Source of the DNA: Kiloniella spongiae
GTDB taxonomy: Bacteria; Pseudomonadota; Alphaproteobacteria; Kiloniellales; Kiloniellaceae
Assembly (NCBI RefSeq): GCF_001026905.1
Contig: NZ_LAQL01000010.1
Coordinates: forward strand, 1 to 64,000
Length of the DNA stretch: 64,000 nucleotides
Direction: 5' to 3'
The notes under the pieces are model-generated. The model made no database searches and was not told the DNA's origin. It saw only the letters and a list, made by a program, of their open reading frames with translations. Both the position numbers and the translations under genes were made by a program. This document shows, in pieces, positions 18,519 through 27,932 of this stretch. The first letter of the stretch is position 1. Every line of letters starts with the position of its first letter.

Positions 18519-19502
18519 ATGTCCCCCATGACACCTCTCGCTTACGATGATATTTGCAAGGCCCGGCAACAGCTTAAAGAAAACGCGATCTATACGCCGC
18601 TTGTAGAAAACGCAGAACTCAATCGCATTACAGGTGGGCGTATATTTCTTAAGGCTGAAATTCTCCAGCACACTGGCTCTTTTAAATTCAGAGGAGCATA
18701 TAATTTTATTAGTACCTTATCCATGGAGCAGAAAAAGCGCGGCCTACTAACATTCTCTTCGGGGAACCATGCACAAGGTGTTGCCTATGCGTCAAAACTA
18801 CTTGATGCAAACGCAACAATAATAATGCCCAGTGATGCCCCTAAAATCAAAATAGAGAACACCCGCTTGTATGGCGCCCAAGTTATTCTCTACGATCGCT
18901 TCAATGAAGATCGGGAAGCTATTGGTGCAGATATTATTAATTCAACAGGTGCTTTGTTAATTCCACCTTATGATCATCCGCTTATTATTGCGGGACAAGG
19001 GACATGCGGTGTAGAGATTATTGAACAGTTGTCAGCCAAAAACGTTACTTTAGATGCGATGGTTTCTTGTTTTGGTGGTGGTGGGTTGACATCGGGCATT
19101 GCCATTGCGATTAAAGAAAAGTCACAAAATACCAAAATCTATTCTGCTGAACCATTCGGGTTTGAAGATATGGCAAGGTCATTGAAAGCAGGAAAGCGTG
19201 TCAGCAATGACCCCAAAGCCAGATCCATCTGTGATGCTGTTTTAACACCAACCCCGGGCAAAATACCTTTTGCACTTTGTACCGAGTTATTGGAACAAGG
19301 TCTTGTTGTTAGCGATGAAGAAGTGAAAACCGCAGTTAAATTTGCCTTTAAAACATTAAAACTGGTTGTAGAACCCGGCGGTGCAGTAGCTCTCGCAGCT
19401 GTACTACATAATAAATTACCTACAAAAAAAAGGGCCACCGCCCTTACCCTGTCCGGGGGGAACGTTGACCCTTCAACTTTTAAAATGTGCTTGGAAAGCT
19501 AG
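18519..19502 (+). CDS. PLP-dependent fold II ammonia-lyase (threonine/serine dehydratase or racemase family)
   Basis: The 327-residue enzyme has the fold-type II core. The PLP lysine is in HTGSFKFRGA (Lys56), substrate binding in SSGNHAQGVAYA, and the phosphate-gripping loop CFGGGGLTSG follows. It lacks a C-terminal ACT domain, so it resembles catabolic threonine ammonia-lyase, serine racemase or beta-hydroxyaspartate dehydratase. These cannot be separated by eye. ATG 18519 is chosen over TTG 18501, which has no ribosome binding site. The gene ends tail-to-tail with the bactofilin gene, their two stop codons sharing the palindrome CTAG at 19499-19502. Confidence 0.85.
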   Translation: MSPMTPLAYDDICKARQQLKENAIYTPLVENAELNRITGGRIFLKAEILQHTGSFKFRGAYNFISTLSMEQKKRGLLTFSSGNHAQGVAYASKLLDANATIIMPSDAPKIKIENTRLYGAQVILYDRFNEDREAIGADIINSTGALLIPPYDHPLIIAGQGTCGVEIIEQLSAKNVTLDAMVSCFGGGGLTSGIAIAIKEKSQNTKIYSAEPFGFEDMARSLKAGKRVSNDPKARSICDAVLTPTPGKIPFALCTELLEQGLVVSDEEVKTAVKFAFKTLKLVVEPGGAVALAAVLHNKLPTKKRATALTLSGGNVDPSTFKMCLES

Positions 19503-20173
19503 TTAGCGTTATTCCACGAGGAAGAGGCACCATAGATACTGGATTTCTTTTCGTCCGTTTTTTCTTCAGGCTTCACATCTGTGGGCTTAACTTCTGTCAG
19601 AGGTGTTGCTGACGATGCAGAGCCGATCGTACTTGCCTGTGAAGCTGTTGATTGAGCGGCAGTAGAAGGAGCAGAAGACCCTAATGATGCACTCTCAACA
19701 GCATTACTCACGGCAACTGGAGCTGAAATTTTTGCAGTTTCTGTTTCAGGAAGCGCACTGACGGCGGAACTGGCAGACTGTTCTACTTTATCAGAAATAC
19801 GTCTGAACTGACCTTCGACCTGAGCCCCTGCTTCTATAGCTATCGATTTGTGCAAAATATCGCCTACAACCTTAGCCGTGCTTGCCAAGGTAATCGTATC
19901 AGCGTTGAGCTGGCCACTAACCATCCCGCAAACACGAACCTCATCTGCTTTTACCGATCCAGTTACTACAGCTTTTTCCCCAATAGTAACCGTCCGGCAA
20001 ATAACATCGCCCTGCACATTGCCATCTATTTGTAGATCACCAGTAGACGTTAAATCACCAACAAGGTTTAAATCAGGACTCAAAATCGAAGGTATCCCCG
20101 AAGGAATAATTTTTTTAGGAGTATCACTTGTCGTGGCAACTTTTGTGTTTGTTTTACTGGACTTTGAAAACAT
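19499..20173 (-). CDS. bacA: Bactofilin (polymer-forming cytoskeletal protein)
   Basis: Bactofilins polymerise without nucleotides and position cell-wall enzymes and other proteins. Residues about 30-118 form the beta-helical bactofilin core, with short repeats such as LVGDLTSTGDLQIDGNVQGDV and ITLASTAKVVGDI. Residues from about 130 are a Ser/Ala/Thr-rich disordered tail ending in a charged DEKKSSIYG segment. The start overlaps the end of the upstream M23 peptidase gene by 20 bases, so the two are coupled. Bactofilin-M23 pairs (bacA-lmdC) are known in stalked and budding Alphaproteobacteria, where the two proteins act together in shape control. Confidence 0.92.
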   Translation of the reverse strand: MFSKSSKTNTKVATTSDTPKKIIPSGIPSILSPDLNLVGDLTSTGDLQIDGNVQGDVICRTVTIGEKAVVTGSVKADEVRVCGMVSGQLNADTITLASTAKVVGDILHKSIAIEAGAQVEGQFRRISDKVEQSASSAVSALPETETAKISAPVAVSNAVESASLGSSAPSTAAQSTASQASTIGSASSATPLTEVKPTDVKPEEKTDEKKSSIYGASSSWNNAN

Positions 20174-21749
20174 GTCTACCTGCCAAAATAAATTTACGTG
20201 GATCTACGGGCTTATTGTTATAAAGAACTTCATAATGAACGTGAGGCCCTGTACTCCGTCCAGAATTGCCAAGAAGAGCAATTTTTTCTCGATGAGAAAC
20301 TTCCTGACCTTGTTTTACGAGCAATTTTCTTAGGTGACCATAGCGTGTGCGAATACCATTGCCATGATCTATTTCGACCAGACGTCCATAACGTCCTCTC
20401 CAGCCAGCATAAACAATTTTACCTGGTGCAGGTGCATAAACGGAAGATTTCATTGGTGCAGCCATATCAAGACCATTATGCACAGACGTTTTACCCGTTA
20501 CAGGGTCACGACGTTTTCCAAATGAGCTGGTTATACGGTATTGATCTATAGGTGTTGTCAGTGGCAACTTGGCAACAACATCCTGTAGAGTTTCCCAGCG
20601 TGTCAGCTGCATATCTAACATATTGACCGAGGCTTCAAAATCGGCACTTTCCTGAATCTCGTCAACGGGAATGTACGGACCACCTTGCCCCGTATCCAAG
20701 TTTTCTGATCCAAGTAGCGTATCAAGATTGAGACCGGTCATCTCGACAGTTTTCTCAATAACGCCCAAACTGTATTTAGAACGCTCAGTTAAACGATCGA
20801 CAAGTTCGCGTTGAATGTTTGAAACTTCAATCAGAGAATTCTGTAACTGACCAACTTCATCTTCAAGACCTTCGTTATTTGTACGATACATCTCAAGGAT
20901 AGAAGCCTGTTCTATAAATTTATCGTTGGCTTCTTGAGATGATTTATCCGCAACTCTTCTTGCTTCCATTAAAGAAGACATTTGAGCTTGCTGTTCTTCA
21001 AAGAGTTCGTCTTTTTCAACAATCTGCCCTTTGAGATTTATAATTTCTGCTTCTAGATTTTCAACATTAGCAAGAATTATAACCTTATTACTTTCTAGTT
21101 CATCTTTTGCCAGAGTAACGGCCTGAAGCTCTTGTTCAAGCTTTAGAAGTTTACCGCCGAGCATTTTTCCGGCTTCGGCTGTTTTAAATCTTTCCTCTTC
21201 AGATGTTGCCAAAACCTGACGCAGTTGTTTAGCTTGAGTTTCAAGTGCTTCACTCTGCCCAGCGATTGTTTCCAAATCATCTTCAAACTGATCAAGCCTG
21301 TCTTCGAGAACCTGCCGCGCCAAAGCGACACGTGCTCGCTCGTTTTCAGAGCTTTTAAGGTTAACAATTTTGGTGTTTTCATCAGCATCAACTTCGCTGC
21401 CGTCTAGAAGGCTTATAAGCTGATCCTGATTTTCCTGAAGATCTTTTGTAATCTTGGAAAACTGCGTGTGGTATTCACCGACTTGTTGTAACAGGTCAAA
21501 ATAATTGAGCTTTTGCTCTTCAATAATTGTGTCTTTTTGTGCAAGCCTTTGTTCTGTATAGAACATCGTTCCTGATGAAAACGCGATCCATCCAGTTAAA
21601 GCTAGGAAACTTGTTGCGATGGTTTTCTGGAAGCGTGGTGTCAGGCGGATAAACTTTACCTGATCATGAGAACGGATATGGATTTCACGCTGAGCAAATA
21701 CTTGGTCAACTTTAAGCTTTGCTTTTCGCGCGAACTCATGCACGTCCAT
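20154..21749 (-). CDS. lmdC: Membrane-anchored M23 peptidoglycan endopeptidase, LmdC-like, with long coiled coil
   Basis: The 531-residue protein has a short cytoplasmic N-terminus and one membrane segment (about residues 42-65, KTIATSFLALTGWIAFSSG). A periplasmic coiled coil of about 270 residues rich in Glu/Gln/Leu follows, and the C-terminal M23 domain starts near residue 415. The zinc ligands are visible as HNGLDMAAP and HVHYEVLYNN, with RYGHL between them. An intact site points to an active endopeptidase rather than an EnvC-like activator. A cytoplasmic tail next to bactofilin fits recruitment by the bactofilin polymer. The GGGGGGAAGA run before the ATG at 21749 is an unusually strong ribosome binding site. 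Confidence 0.9.
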   Translation of the reverse strand: MDVHEFARKAKLKVDQVFAQREIHIRSHDQVKFIRLTPRFQKTIATSFLALTGWIAFSSGTMFYTEQRLAQKDTIIEEQKLNYFDLLQQVGEYHTQFSKITKDLQENQDQLISLLDGSEVDADENTKIVNLKSSENERARVALARQVLEDRLDQFEDDLETIAGQSEALETQAKQLRQVLATSEEERFKTAEAGKMLGGKLLKLEQELQAVTLAKDELESNKVIILANVENLEAEIINLKGQIVEKDELFEEQQAQMSSLMEARRVADKSSQEANDKFIEQASILEMYRTNNEGLEDEVGQLQNSLIEVSNIQRELVDRLTERSKYSLGVIEKTVEMTGLNLDTLLGSENLDTGQGGPYIPVDEIQESADFEASVNMLDMQLTRWETLQDVVAKLPLTTPIDQYRITSSFGKRRDPVTGKTSVHNGLDMAAPMKSSVYAPAPGKIVYAGWRGRYGRLVEIDHGNGIRTRYGHLRKLLVKQGQEVSHREKIALLGNSGRSTGPHVHYEVLYNNKPVDPRKFILAGRHVFKVQ

Positions 21750-22238
21750 TCTTCCCCCCTCTTACCTTCGTTTCTGTATTACTACAAAATAACCTGTGTC
21801 GGAAATTTTGTATCTGGGATGGCAAATAATTATTGGCGAATTTATACATCATGATTTCACTTCTTTCAAAGAGAAACCGCGAGCACTTTATATTTGTCTG
21901 TACAACAGGAAGCATTCTGATGTTCCTACAGGTTATAAAGGTGGCAAAATCCTTAACCAAACATGTCAAAAAACATTATGATATTAAAAGGTTAACAGAG
22001 AAATAACGTTAAAATTTAACTTAAAAGATAACGTTAAACCTTTATTGAATAATTTTCGATCTAAAAGATGTAAGTGAGCAACATTCACAAGAAATAATTG
22101 TAAAGTATTTATTCTGTCTGACATCAAATAGAGAGAAGGTTGAATAAAAGTAATTTTATTTACGATATAGCAACACTTGTATGAACAAATTTGTTTAAGA
22201 AAAAATCGATTGAGTAACGGTAAATAGGAATAAAAATC
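21750..22238. other. Divergent intergenic region between the M23 gene and the chemoreceptor
   Basis: About 490 AT-rich bases carry no convincing gene. Two copies of ATAACGTTAAA (22003-22013 and 22028-22038), each containing the palindrome TAACGTTA, lie 25 bases apart within a cluster of TTAA tetramers. They could be an operator or part of an extended promoter, but I cannot assign a regulator. Both flanking genes are transcribed away from this region. Confidence 0.5.
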
Positions 22239-24599
22239 ATGTCTGGGTCGGGGGACCATCAAAAGTCCACAATATGGACTTTACGTAAAATTCTTCTTTT
22301 GATTGGTCTCTTGGCCTCTGCCGCAATTGTCGCTGCGCAGTTTTGGTCTTTTGAGAAATATAAGAATTTCTCGCTGGATACATTACAAAAAGAAAGTACC
22401 ACTCAATTTCAACTTATGGTGCTTGAGCGGGTGATCCAAAAGTATGAACCCAAGCTTAACACCCTTGGTTCCGATTGGGCCAGATACGCGCATCTTGTCA
22501 AAGCAATGAAGGCCAATAACCCAGAAGAAATTGCTACTTTTGACAAATGGTATCGTGATAATAAAGAAATTCAAACTGGTGAAATTTCTCTTATTTCTAC
22601 GCATTTTTATAATCCTGATATGGAGCTAATAACCTCGTCTCAGGATGGGCGGATTACTGATAATGAAACGATATTGGAAGAGCTAAAAGCCAGGGATAAA
22701 AAAGCAAAACGCAAACCCGTTTCTTACATTTGGTCCGATCCAAATGGGCGGCCTGTTCATTCTACAGTTTTCCCTATTGGCGGTTTCAGGGTGGCTGGCT
22801 TTGTCGAGCTTGTTACTGATCCGATGCAATATCTTGAAGGCATTAGCGAAACATTGGGGGCAGATGTCACAATCTATGATCCCTCAAGTGAAACCGGCTT
22901 TGCCTTTCAAGAAAATAGTCATAAGGACACGATCGCAACTGAAACAGGTGAAACTGCTGAACAGATAGTGGGAGAAGAAACTCCTCCAACAGAAGGTGAA
23001 GAAGGTGAAGAAGGTGAAGAAGGAAAAAAACCGGAAGAAACGACTGAAGAAACACCAATCGATAACCGAACGTTAGAAGACGGCCTCAGACTTGACGGAT
23101 CGACTGCCTATATCACGGCAACCATTATGGGGACACATGACGCCGTTTGGGCAAAAGCTACGCTGGTGCGGGATGTAAGTGATTTCGCGGAAGGATCACA
23201 ACAATTAACCCAAGATGCTATTAAGGTTCTTGCTGGTGTTTTCCTGACGACTTGGCTTGTTGCCTTCCTTATGCTCCGTTTTGCCGTTTTTGGTAAATTA
23301 AAGGCCTTTGCTAAAGCTATGACACTGATTAGCGAAGGCGAAGTTGACATCACTCCGCCAACTGTAGGACCAGATGAATTCAGAACGATGGCAACCGCAT
23401 TGGATCAACTCAGCAATAGTGTTGCCCAGGTTTTTCAACTGCAAAATATGGTTGAAACAAGCCCTATGTCTACGGTTATGATCGATCTGGAAGGAACGCT
23501 TTCTTTCGCAAACCTCAAAGCAAGAAGCTTTATTCACCCAGAAGACACAGATAGTGATTTAACAGGGACAACAGGTAATTTCTTTCAACTCGATGAAGCA
23601 GAATTTATCGAGTTAACCACGCCGGAAAACCTGCCGATGACTCGTTTGGTTGTCTTCCAAGACCGCCAACTGGAAGTGTCGGCATCTGCAGTGATGGACA
23701 ATATAGGTGAATTCAATGCATGTATGCTGACCTGGCTTGATGTAACTGATCGTGAGAGCAACAAGCAAGCGGCAAGTGAATTGATCAGTAGTGTTCAACG
23801 CGTTGCTGACCGCGTCAGTGCCTTGTCTAAAAACGTTGAAGAGACCTCTACCTCTTTGAACACACAATCACAAACAGTTACAGAACAGGCAGAAAACACA
23901 CAGCAGCTTGCGCAAAGTGGATATGATTCTGCACAAGGCGTTACACAGACAACAGAAACGATGTCCATGGATATCAGAACGATTAATACTGAGTCTGATC
24001 ACGCAAGAAGCACTTCAACAGAAGCCTTAAGTCATTTAACACAAGCATCAGAAACGGTCACACAACTGCGTAGTTCCAGTGACAAAATCAATCAGATTAA
24101 CGAGCTGATTACGACCATAACCAATCAAACCAAAATCCTGGCAATGAATGCGACAATTGAAGCCGCAAGGGCTGGCGAGGCTGGACGTGGGTTTGGTGTT
24201 GTTGCATCTGAGGTGAAAGCACTTGCAGAACAAACTGCCTCTGCGACAGATCAGGTTGCCGCTATGATCAAAGAGTTACAAGTACATGCCCAGGCCACAA
24301 CAGATAAAATGGAATCAATTGATACCGTTATGCATCAGGTTGGGGAAACTCAGAATAAAATATCAGATTCAATCAACGAACAGGATCGTGCTGCTGGCGC
24401 AATTGCCCAGAACATTGAAAGTATGGCACAGGGATCAAGACAGATCGTTGATCTGGTCAATGATGTGCACCAACAGTCAATTAGTACGGGAAGCTCCGCA
24501 CAGAGTCTTCTTGGTACCTCAAAAGAACTTGCCGAAGAAGCTGAAAAATTAAGTGAACGTTTATCTGAGTATCAAAAACATTTGGATCAAGCTGGGTAG
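22239..24599 (+). CDS. Methyl-accepting chemotaxis protein with periplasmic sensor, HAMP, PAS-like and signalling domains
   Basis: The 786-residue chemoreceptor has a first membrane segment at about 17-37, a periplasmic sensor to about 325 and a second membrane segment at about 327-348. A HAMP linker follows, then a PAS-like module (about 400-505, starting [22 protein letters not shown]) and the MCP signalling domain. The cytoplasmic hairpin tip is present near residue 628 ([20 protein letters not shown]). The sensor start ([15 protein letters not shown]) resembles a CHASE4-like domain. An acidic low-complexity insert, (GEE) repeated, lies at about residues 252-264 in the periplasmic part. 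No other che genes are present, so it is an orphan receptor. The ligand is unknown. Confidence 0.92.
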   Translation: MSGSGDHQKSTIWTLRKILLLIGLLASAAIVAAQFWSFEKYKNFSLDTLQKESTTQFQLMVLERVIQKYEPKLNTLGSDWARYAHLVKAMKANNPEEIATFDKWYRDNKEIQTGEISLISTHFYNPDMELITSSQDGRITDNETILEELKARDKKAKRKPVSYIWSDPNGRPVHSTVFPIGGFRVAGFVELVTDPMQYLEGISETLGADVTIYDPSSETGFAFQENSHKDTIATETGETAEQIVGEETPPTEGEEGEEGEEGKKPEETTEETPIDNRTLEDGLRLDGSTAYITATIMGTHDAVWAKATLVRDVSDFAEGSQQLTQDAIKVLAGVFLTTWLVAFLMLRFAVFGKLKAFAKAMTLISEGEVDITPPTVGPDEFRTMATALDQLSNSVAQVFQLQNMVETSPMSTVMIDLEGTLSFANLKARSFIHPEDTDSDLTGTTGNFFQLDEAEFIELTTPENLPMTRLVVFQDRQLEVSASAVMDNIGEFNACMLTWLDVTDRESNKQAASELISSVQRVADRVSALSKNVEETSTSLNTQSQTVTEQAENTQQLAQSGYDSAQGVTQTTETMSMDIRTINTESDHARSTSTEALSHLTQASETVTQLRSSSDKINQINELITTITNQTKILAMNATIEAARAGEAGRGFGVVASEVKALAEQTASATDQVAAMIKELQVHAQATTDKMESIDTVMHQVGETQNKISDSINEQDRAAGAIAQNIESMAQGSRQIVDLVNDVHQQSISTGSSAQSLLGTSKELAEEAEKLSERLSEYQKHLDQAG
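22992..23023 (+). repeat. Short 9-bp tandem repeat inside the chemoreceptor gene
   Basis: GAAGGTGAA is repeated three times without change (22992-23018) and then begins a fourth, altered copy. It encodes [11 protein letters not shown] in the periplasmic sensor. Being a multiple of three, copy-number change would alter length without breaking the frame. Confidence 0.85.
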
Positions 24600-24624
24600 A
24601 GTCAAAATAAACATCTTTCGAATT

Positions 24625-24660
24625 AAGAAGGCGATGATTAGATATTATCGCCTTCTTTTA
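24625..24660 (+). terminator. Terminator between the chemoreceptor and the sulfatase gene
   Basis: AAGAAGGCGAT at 24625-24635 pairs with ATCGCCTTCTT at 24647-24657 and is followed by TTT. It lies 26 bases after the chemoreceptor stop and just downstream of the convergent sulfatase gene, so it may serve both. Confidence 0.85.
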
Positions 24661-24667
24661 TGAGCTA

Positions 24668-26230
24668 TCAAATCCGACAGTATTCTCGCTCCAAAACCCC
24701 CTCAGACGTCAACTGAATATGGCTCATACGTCGCGCGGCATAATTCTGACGCCAACTGAGCATTTTCTGAGCATACGATAAGACTATTGCCGTGTAGTCT
24801 GGGTTTTCGGCGAGATTAACAACTTCATTTGGATCATTCTTTAGATCAAACAACAGAGACGGCAAAGTTGTAAAGTGAATATATTTAAAATCATCGTCAC
24901 GTATGATTGTCATCACACACTGGTCACTTGTTAAATCAAACCTCTCTTCCGCTTTGAGTCCTTTTAAGTCTCGAAAATCGACTTCCCAATGAGCTTCTTC
25001 ACGCCACTTGTCCGGTTTCCGGCCTTCGATAAAAGAACGTAGAGAATGCCCATCACATTGCATGGATGGTTTCATTCCCATCAGGTCAAGAATAGTCGGC
25101 ATAATATCGACTGCTTCGCTGAAATGACGATCAATCACCTGACCTCGAGAGGCATCCGCATTTTTCCTCGGGTCCCTGATGATCAAGGGAATATGGCAGC
25201 TCTCATCGAAATAACCGAGCTTCCCCCACAGCCAATGATCGCCAAGTTGCTCTGCATGGTCAGACGTAAATATAATTAGTGTTTTATCGTACTGATCAGC
25301 ATCTTTTAGTGATTGAATAACGCGCCCTATTTGATCATCAACTTCGGAAATCAAACCGTAATAAGCGGCTCTCATTTGCTTGATTTCATGATCAGGAAGA
25401 TCGCGGACATTTTCTTCATGTCCCATATATGCACCGACCTTCGCCATATTATCCAAGGCAAATTCCAGGTATGGATGCTGTGCTTTCTCTGTCTCAACGT
25501 CCCCCGCACGATGTGGCATTTCAATCTCGTCAGGATTATACATTGTATTGTAGGGTTCTGGCGCAAACAACGGAGGATGCGGCCTCAGGAAAACACCATG
25601 AAGAAACCAGGGATCTTTGTGGATTTTTATATAGTTGATAAGCTTGTCAGCAATAAAAGCCGTATCACTACTATCCTTATCATAGGCAGGAGGCGCAAAA
25701 CTCAGGCCCCTCTCCTTTACGCCAGGATAGTCGCTTTTACCGATTGTAATATCAAATTGGTTCTCGGGGAGTTGATGTCCTTTGACTTCTAACTCTCCGA
25801 ACCAGTCAACGGCCATTTCTTCACTCACCAAAGATCCGACTTTAAAACCGGGCATCACCCCGCAATAAGTTTTTAAATCAGGATCGTTTTTATCACGTCC
25901 TCTGGGATCGACAGGGGTGTCAGTATAGCCATAAAGTATTGGCTCATACCCTTTTTTACGTACTTCCAAGGCAATATTGGTAAAGGTTGCATCCAATGGC
26001 GTTCCATTAGACACATGTCGATGGTTCATCGCATACATTGATGTTAAGAGCGACGTTCTGGAAGGACCACAAGGTACACACTGGGTATAGTGTTTTCTAA
26101 ACGCCAAGCCATCCAATGCCAATTTGTCCAGGTTGGGTGTTTGCACCATATGTCCCGCAGATGAAAGGCATTCTCCTCGCCATTGATCAACGGAAATAAG
26201 CAGGATGTTTCTAATTTCTTTATCTGTCAT
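24668..26230 (-). CDS. Sulfatase-superfamily hydrolase, phosphonate monoester hydrolase/arylsulfatase type
   Basis: The 520-residue alkaline-phosphatase-superfamily enzyme carries the sulfatase signature CGPSRTSLLTS (Cys54). That cysteine would be converted to formylglycine as the nucleophile. Metal ligands appear in LISVDQWRGE and IFTSDHAEQLGDH. The segment GVFLRPHPPLFAPEPYN is typical of the phosphonate monoester hydrolase branch, whose members hydrolyse phosphodiesters, phosphonate monoesters and sulfate esters promiscuously. There is no signal peptide, so it is probably cytoplasmic. No formylglycine-generating enzyme gene is seen in the window. It stands alone between two terminators. Confidence 0.85.
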   Translation of the reverse strand: MTDKEIRNILLISVDQWRGECLSSAGHMVQTPNLDKLALDGLAFRKHYTQCVPCGPSRTSLLTSMYAMNHRHVSNGTPLDATFTNIALEVRKKGYEPILYGYTDTPVDPRGRDKNDPDLKTYCGVMPGFKVGSLVSEEMAVDWFGELEVKGHQLPENQFDITIGKSDYPGVKERGLSFAPPAYDKDSSDTAFIADKLINYIKIHKDPWFLHGVFLRPHPPLFAPEPYNTMYNPDEIEMPHRAGDVETEKAQHPYLEFALDNMAKVGAYMGHEENVRDLPDHEIKQMRAAYYGLISEVDDQIGRVIQSLKDADQYDKTLIIFTSDHAEQLGDHWLWGKLGYFDESCHIPLIIRDPRKNADASRGQVIDRHFSEAVDIMPTILDLMGMKPSMQCDGHSLRSFIEGRKPDKWREEAHWEVDFRDLKGLKAEERFDLTSDQCVMTIIRDDDFKYIHFTTLPSLLFDLKNDPNEVVNLAENPDYTAIVLSYAQKMLSWRQNYAARRMSHIQLTSEGVLEREYCRI

Positions 26231-26382
26231 GTTTTCACCGAACTAAACGGATTGGCGACTGTTCTTGTTATTCTTTATTTAAAAACTTGTTCCTTAAACA
26301 AGTATAGATCCACTTTGACTCTATTGACCAAGCCACAACAATGAAATTTTTATAACAGATAGAATGAGAATGTGATCATAAA

Positions 26383-26408
26383 AAAAGCCCTGCATGAACA
26401 GGGCTTTT
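26383..26408 (-). terminator. Terminator after the molybdenum-hydroxylase operon
   Basis: AAAAGCCCTG at 26383-26392 pairs with CAGGGCTTTT at 26399-26408, with a 6-base loop. On the minus strand the stem is followed by a seven-T run. It lies 4 bases after the stop of the cytochrome-like lipoprotein gene. Confidence 0.9.
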
Positions 26409-26412
26409 CGCT

Positions 26413-27420
26413 TTATGGTTTGCCCTCTATAGGATCGAGCATGCAACCTAACTTTGCCAACTCTGTCTTGTCATCGGCTTGATAAGCTTCATGGCAGCTG
26501 AGAATTTCAGCGACTGACTTGGCGTAGATCACATTCCACTGTGCTTCAGAATGGAAATTCCCAACAGGCATAAAATGTGACGCAGGATAGGTTTGCGCCC
26601 ATTCATTGGCGTTTGGAATATCGACCATTCCGACAGCTTCTTCTGTGGCCTGACCACTGGTAAAATCAACACCAAGACGATGACAACCAACACAAGTATT
26701 ATCGCGGGTACTTAATGAAATTGGTTGCCATTTCTGAAAATCCCGTCCCAAGTGTTTATACCATCCTTCAGGGTCTGTTGGAACTTTATCCCAGACTTGC
26801 CCAATAAAGGGGCTATACATAAAGGGATCATTATCATGGCAATTTCCGCAACCGTCGTCTGAAACTTCTTTTGGTGTATTCCAGATCTGTTTGGCTTCTT
26901 CATACTCTTCAAAGGGTGCCTTTTTCATCGGTGATGGCACCAAAGATCCATCAATGGGAAGTCCGTTTGAACCCGTGGCCTGAAACCAGCAGGTACTGCC
27001 ATCTTTTGCTGAATGCGCAACAATGTCGATTTCATCATAATAGATACTGCTCGCCGTTCTGATTTTCTTTTGCCTGCAAAGAACGGCAACCTGATTGTCA
27101 CCTTCGGATAAATCAAGTACCCGGGAATAAGGCACACACTGACCGTCAGAATCCTTTCCCAGAGGCAATAATGAAGGGCGATCACAATCCATATCTTTAT
27201 AATATCTATCTGGTGTTTCGCCGCCATTAATCGTTATTGGAATCATTGTCCCCGCCTGACAATTAAAAGCAGGCAAGTCTCTTATCGCTTCGGCACACAT
27301 ATTACCGTAAGAAGCCAGATCCTGTCCTTCTTTGTGTTGTTTCGGTTGTTCACTAGGGGCGCAACTGAGTAGAAAAAGAACAGAAGCAGAGGAAACACTT
27401 TTAAGAAGTTTTTTCATCAT
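26413..27420 (-). CDS. Predicted outer or inner membrane lipoprotein with two CxxCH haem motifs; partner of the molybdenum hydroxylase
   Basis: The 335-residue protein has a lipoprotein signal peptide with lipobox LLSC (Cys20). Two c-type haem-binding motifs are present, CGNCH (191-195) and CVGCH (243-247). The N-terminal half is rich in other cysteines (42, 54, 79, 95, 115, 144), which suggests disulfides. I do not recognise a named family for the whole protein. Its start overlaps the ferredoxin-subunit stop by ATGA, so it belongs to the operon. Its likely role is to take electrons from the periplasmic molybdenum hydroxylase, in place of the multi-haem cytochrome that accompanies IorAB-type enzymes. 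That role is inference. Confidence 0.7.
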   Translation of the reverse strand: MMKKLLKSVSSASVLFLLSCAPSEQPKQHKEGQDLASYGNMCAEAIRDLPAFNCQAGTMIPITINGGETPDRYYKDMDCDRPSLLPLGKDSDGQCVPYSRVLDLSEGDNQVAVLCRQKKIRTASSIYYDEIDIVAHSAKDGSTCWFQATGSNGLPIDGSLVPSPMKKAPFEEYEEAKQIWNTPKEVSDDGCGNCHDNDPFMYSPFIGQVWDKVPTDPEGWYKHLGRDFQKWQPISLSTRDNTCVGCHRLGVDFTSGQATEEAVGMVDIPNANEWAQTYPASHFMPVGNFHSEAQWNVIYAKSVAEILSCHEAYQADDKTELAKLGCMLDPIEGKP

Positions 27421-27932
27421 GCCACCATCCCCGGCTGTTTGAGAATGGCAGCTTTAACTGCCTCGTAATACCGAATATACCCAGTACATCTGCAGATATG
27501 ATCTTTCAAAGCATCGTCAACGACTTTATCTAACGAAGACCTAGGGATGGGGTTATCCGTTAATCGATCCCATAGCGTCATTGCCGCCATTAAAAAACCA
27601 GGTGTACAGTAGCCACATTGAAAGGAAAAATGATCCAAAAACTCTTGTTGTAGCGGGTGTAATTTACCATCCACCGCAACACCTTCTACCGTATGAACCT
27701 CGACACCAGACAAAGATGATAATGGGGTCGAACAAGTAATCATGGGTTCTGATGGTGCGCCTGGTTGTCGTCTGACGGATACGGTACAGGCGCGACAAAC
27801 ACCAATACCGCAACAAAATTTTGTACCTGTTAGATTTAAATCTTCCTGTAGAAAATCAATGAGCGGCAAGTGAGCCTCTTCTTTTGAGGCATGAACGGTT
27901 TTACCGTTTACGGAAAAAGAGATATCAGCCAT
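27417..27932 (-). CDS. (2Fe-2S)-binding small subunit of a xanthine dehydrogenase-family molybdenum hydroxylase
   Basis: The 171-residue subunit has an N-terminal plant-type ferredoxin domain (CCGIGVCRACTV with a later Cys in MITCST). Its C-terminal helical domain holds the second 2Fe-2S cluster (CGYCTPGF and CRCTGY). It passes electrons from the molybdenum cofactor to an external acceptor. There is no signal peptide, as in IorA-like subunits that are exported folded with their Tat-signal-bearing partner. It overlaps the large subunit by 8 bases and the lipoprotein gene by 4. Confidence 0.93.
   Translation of the reverse strand: MADISFSVNGKTVHASKEEAHLPLIDFLQEDLNLTGTKFCCGIGVCRACTVSVRRQPGAPSEPMITCSTPLSSLSGVEVHTVEGVAVDGKLHPLQQEFLDHFSFQCGYCTPGFLMAAMTLWDRLTDNPIPRSSLDKVVDDALKDHICRCTGYIRYYEAVKAAILKQPGMVA

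Noticed and set aside
22003-22038. CtrA binding site (TTAA-N7-TTAA) in the TTAA-rich region upstream of the M23 gene
   Set aside because: Several TTAA tetramers occur, but none of the pairs I checked has the 7-base spacing of the CtrA consensus.
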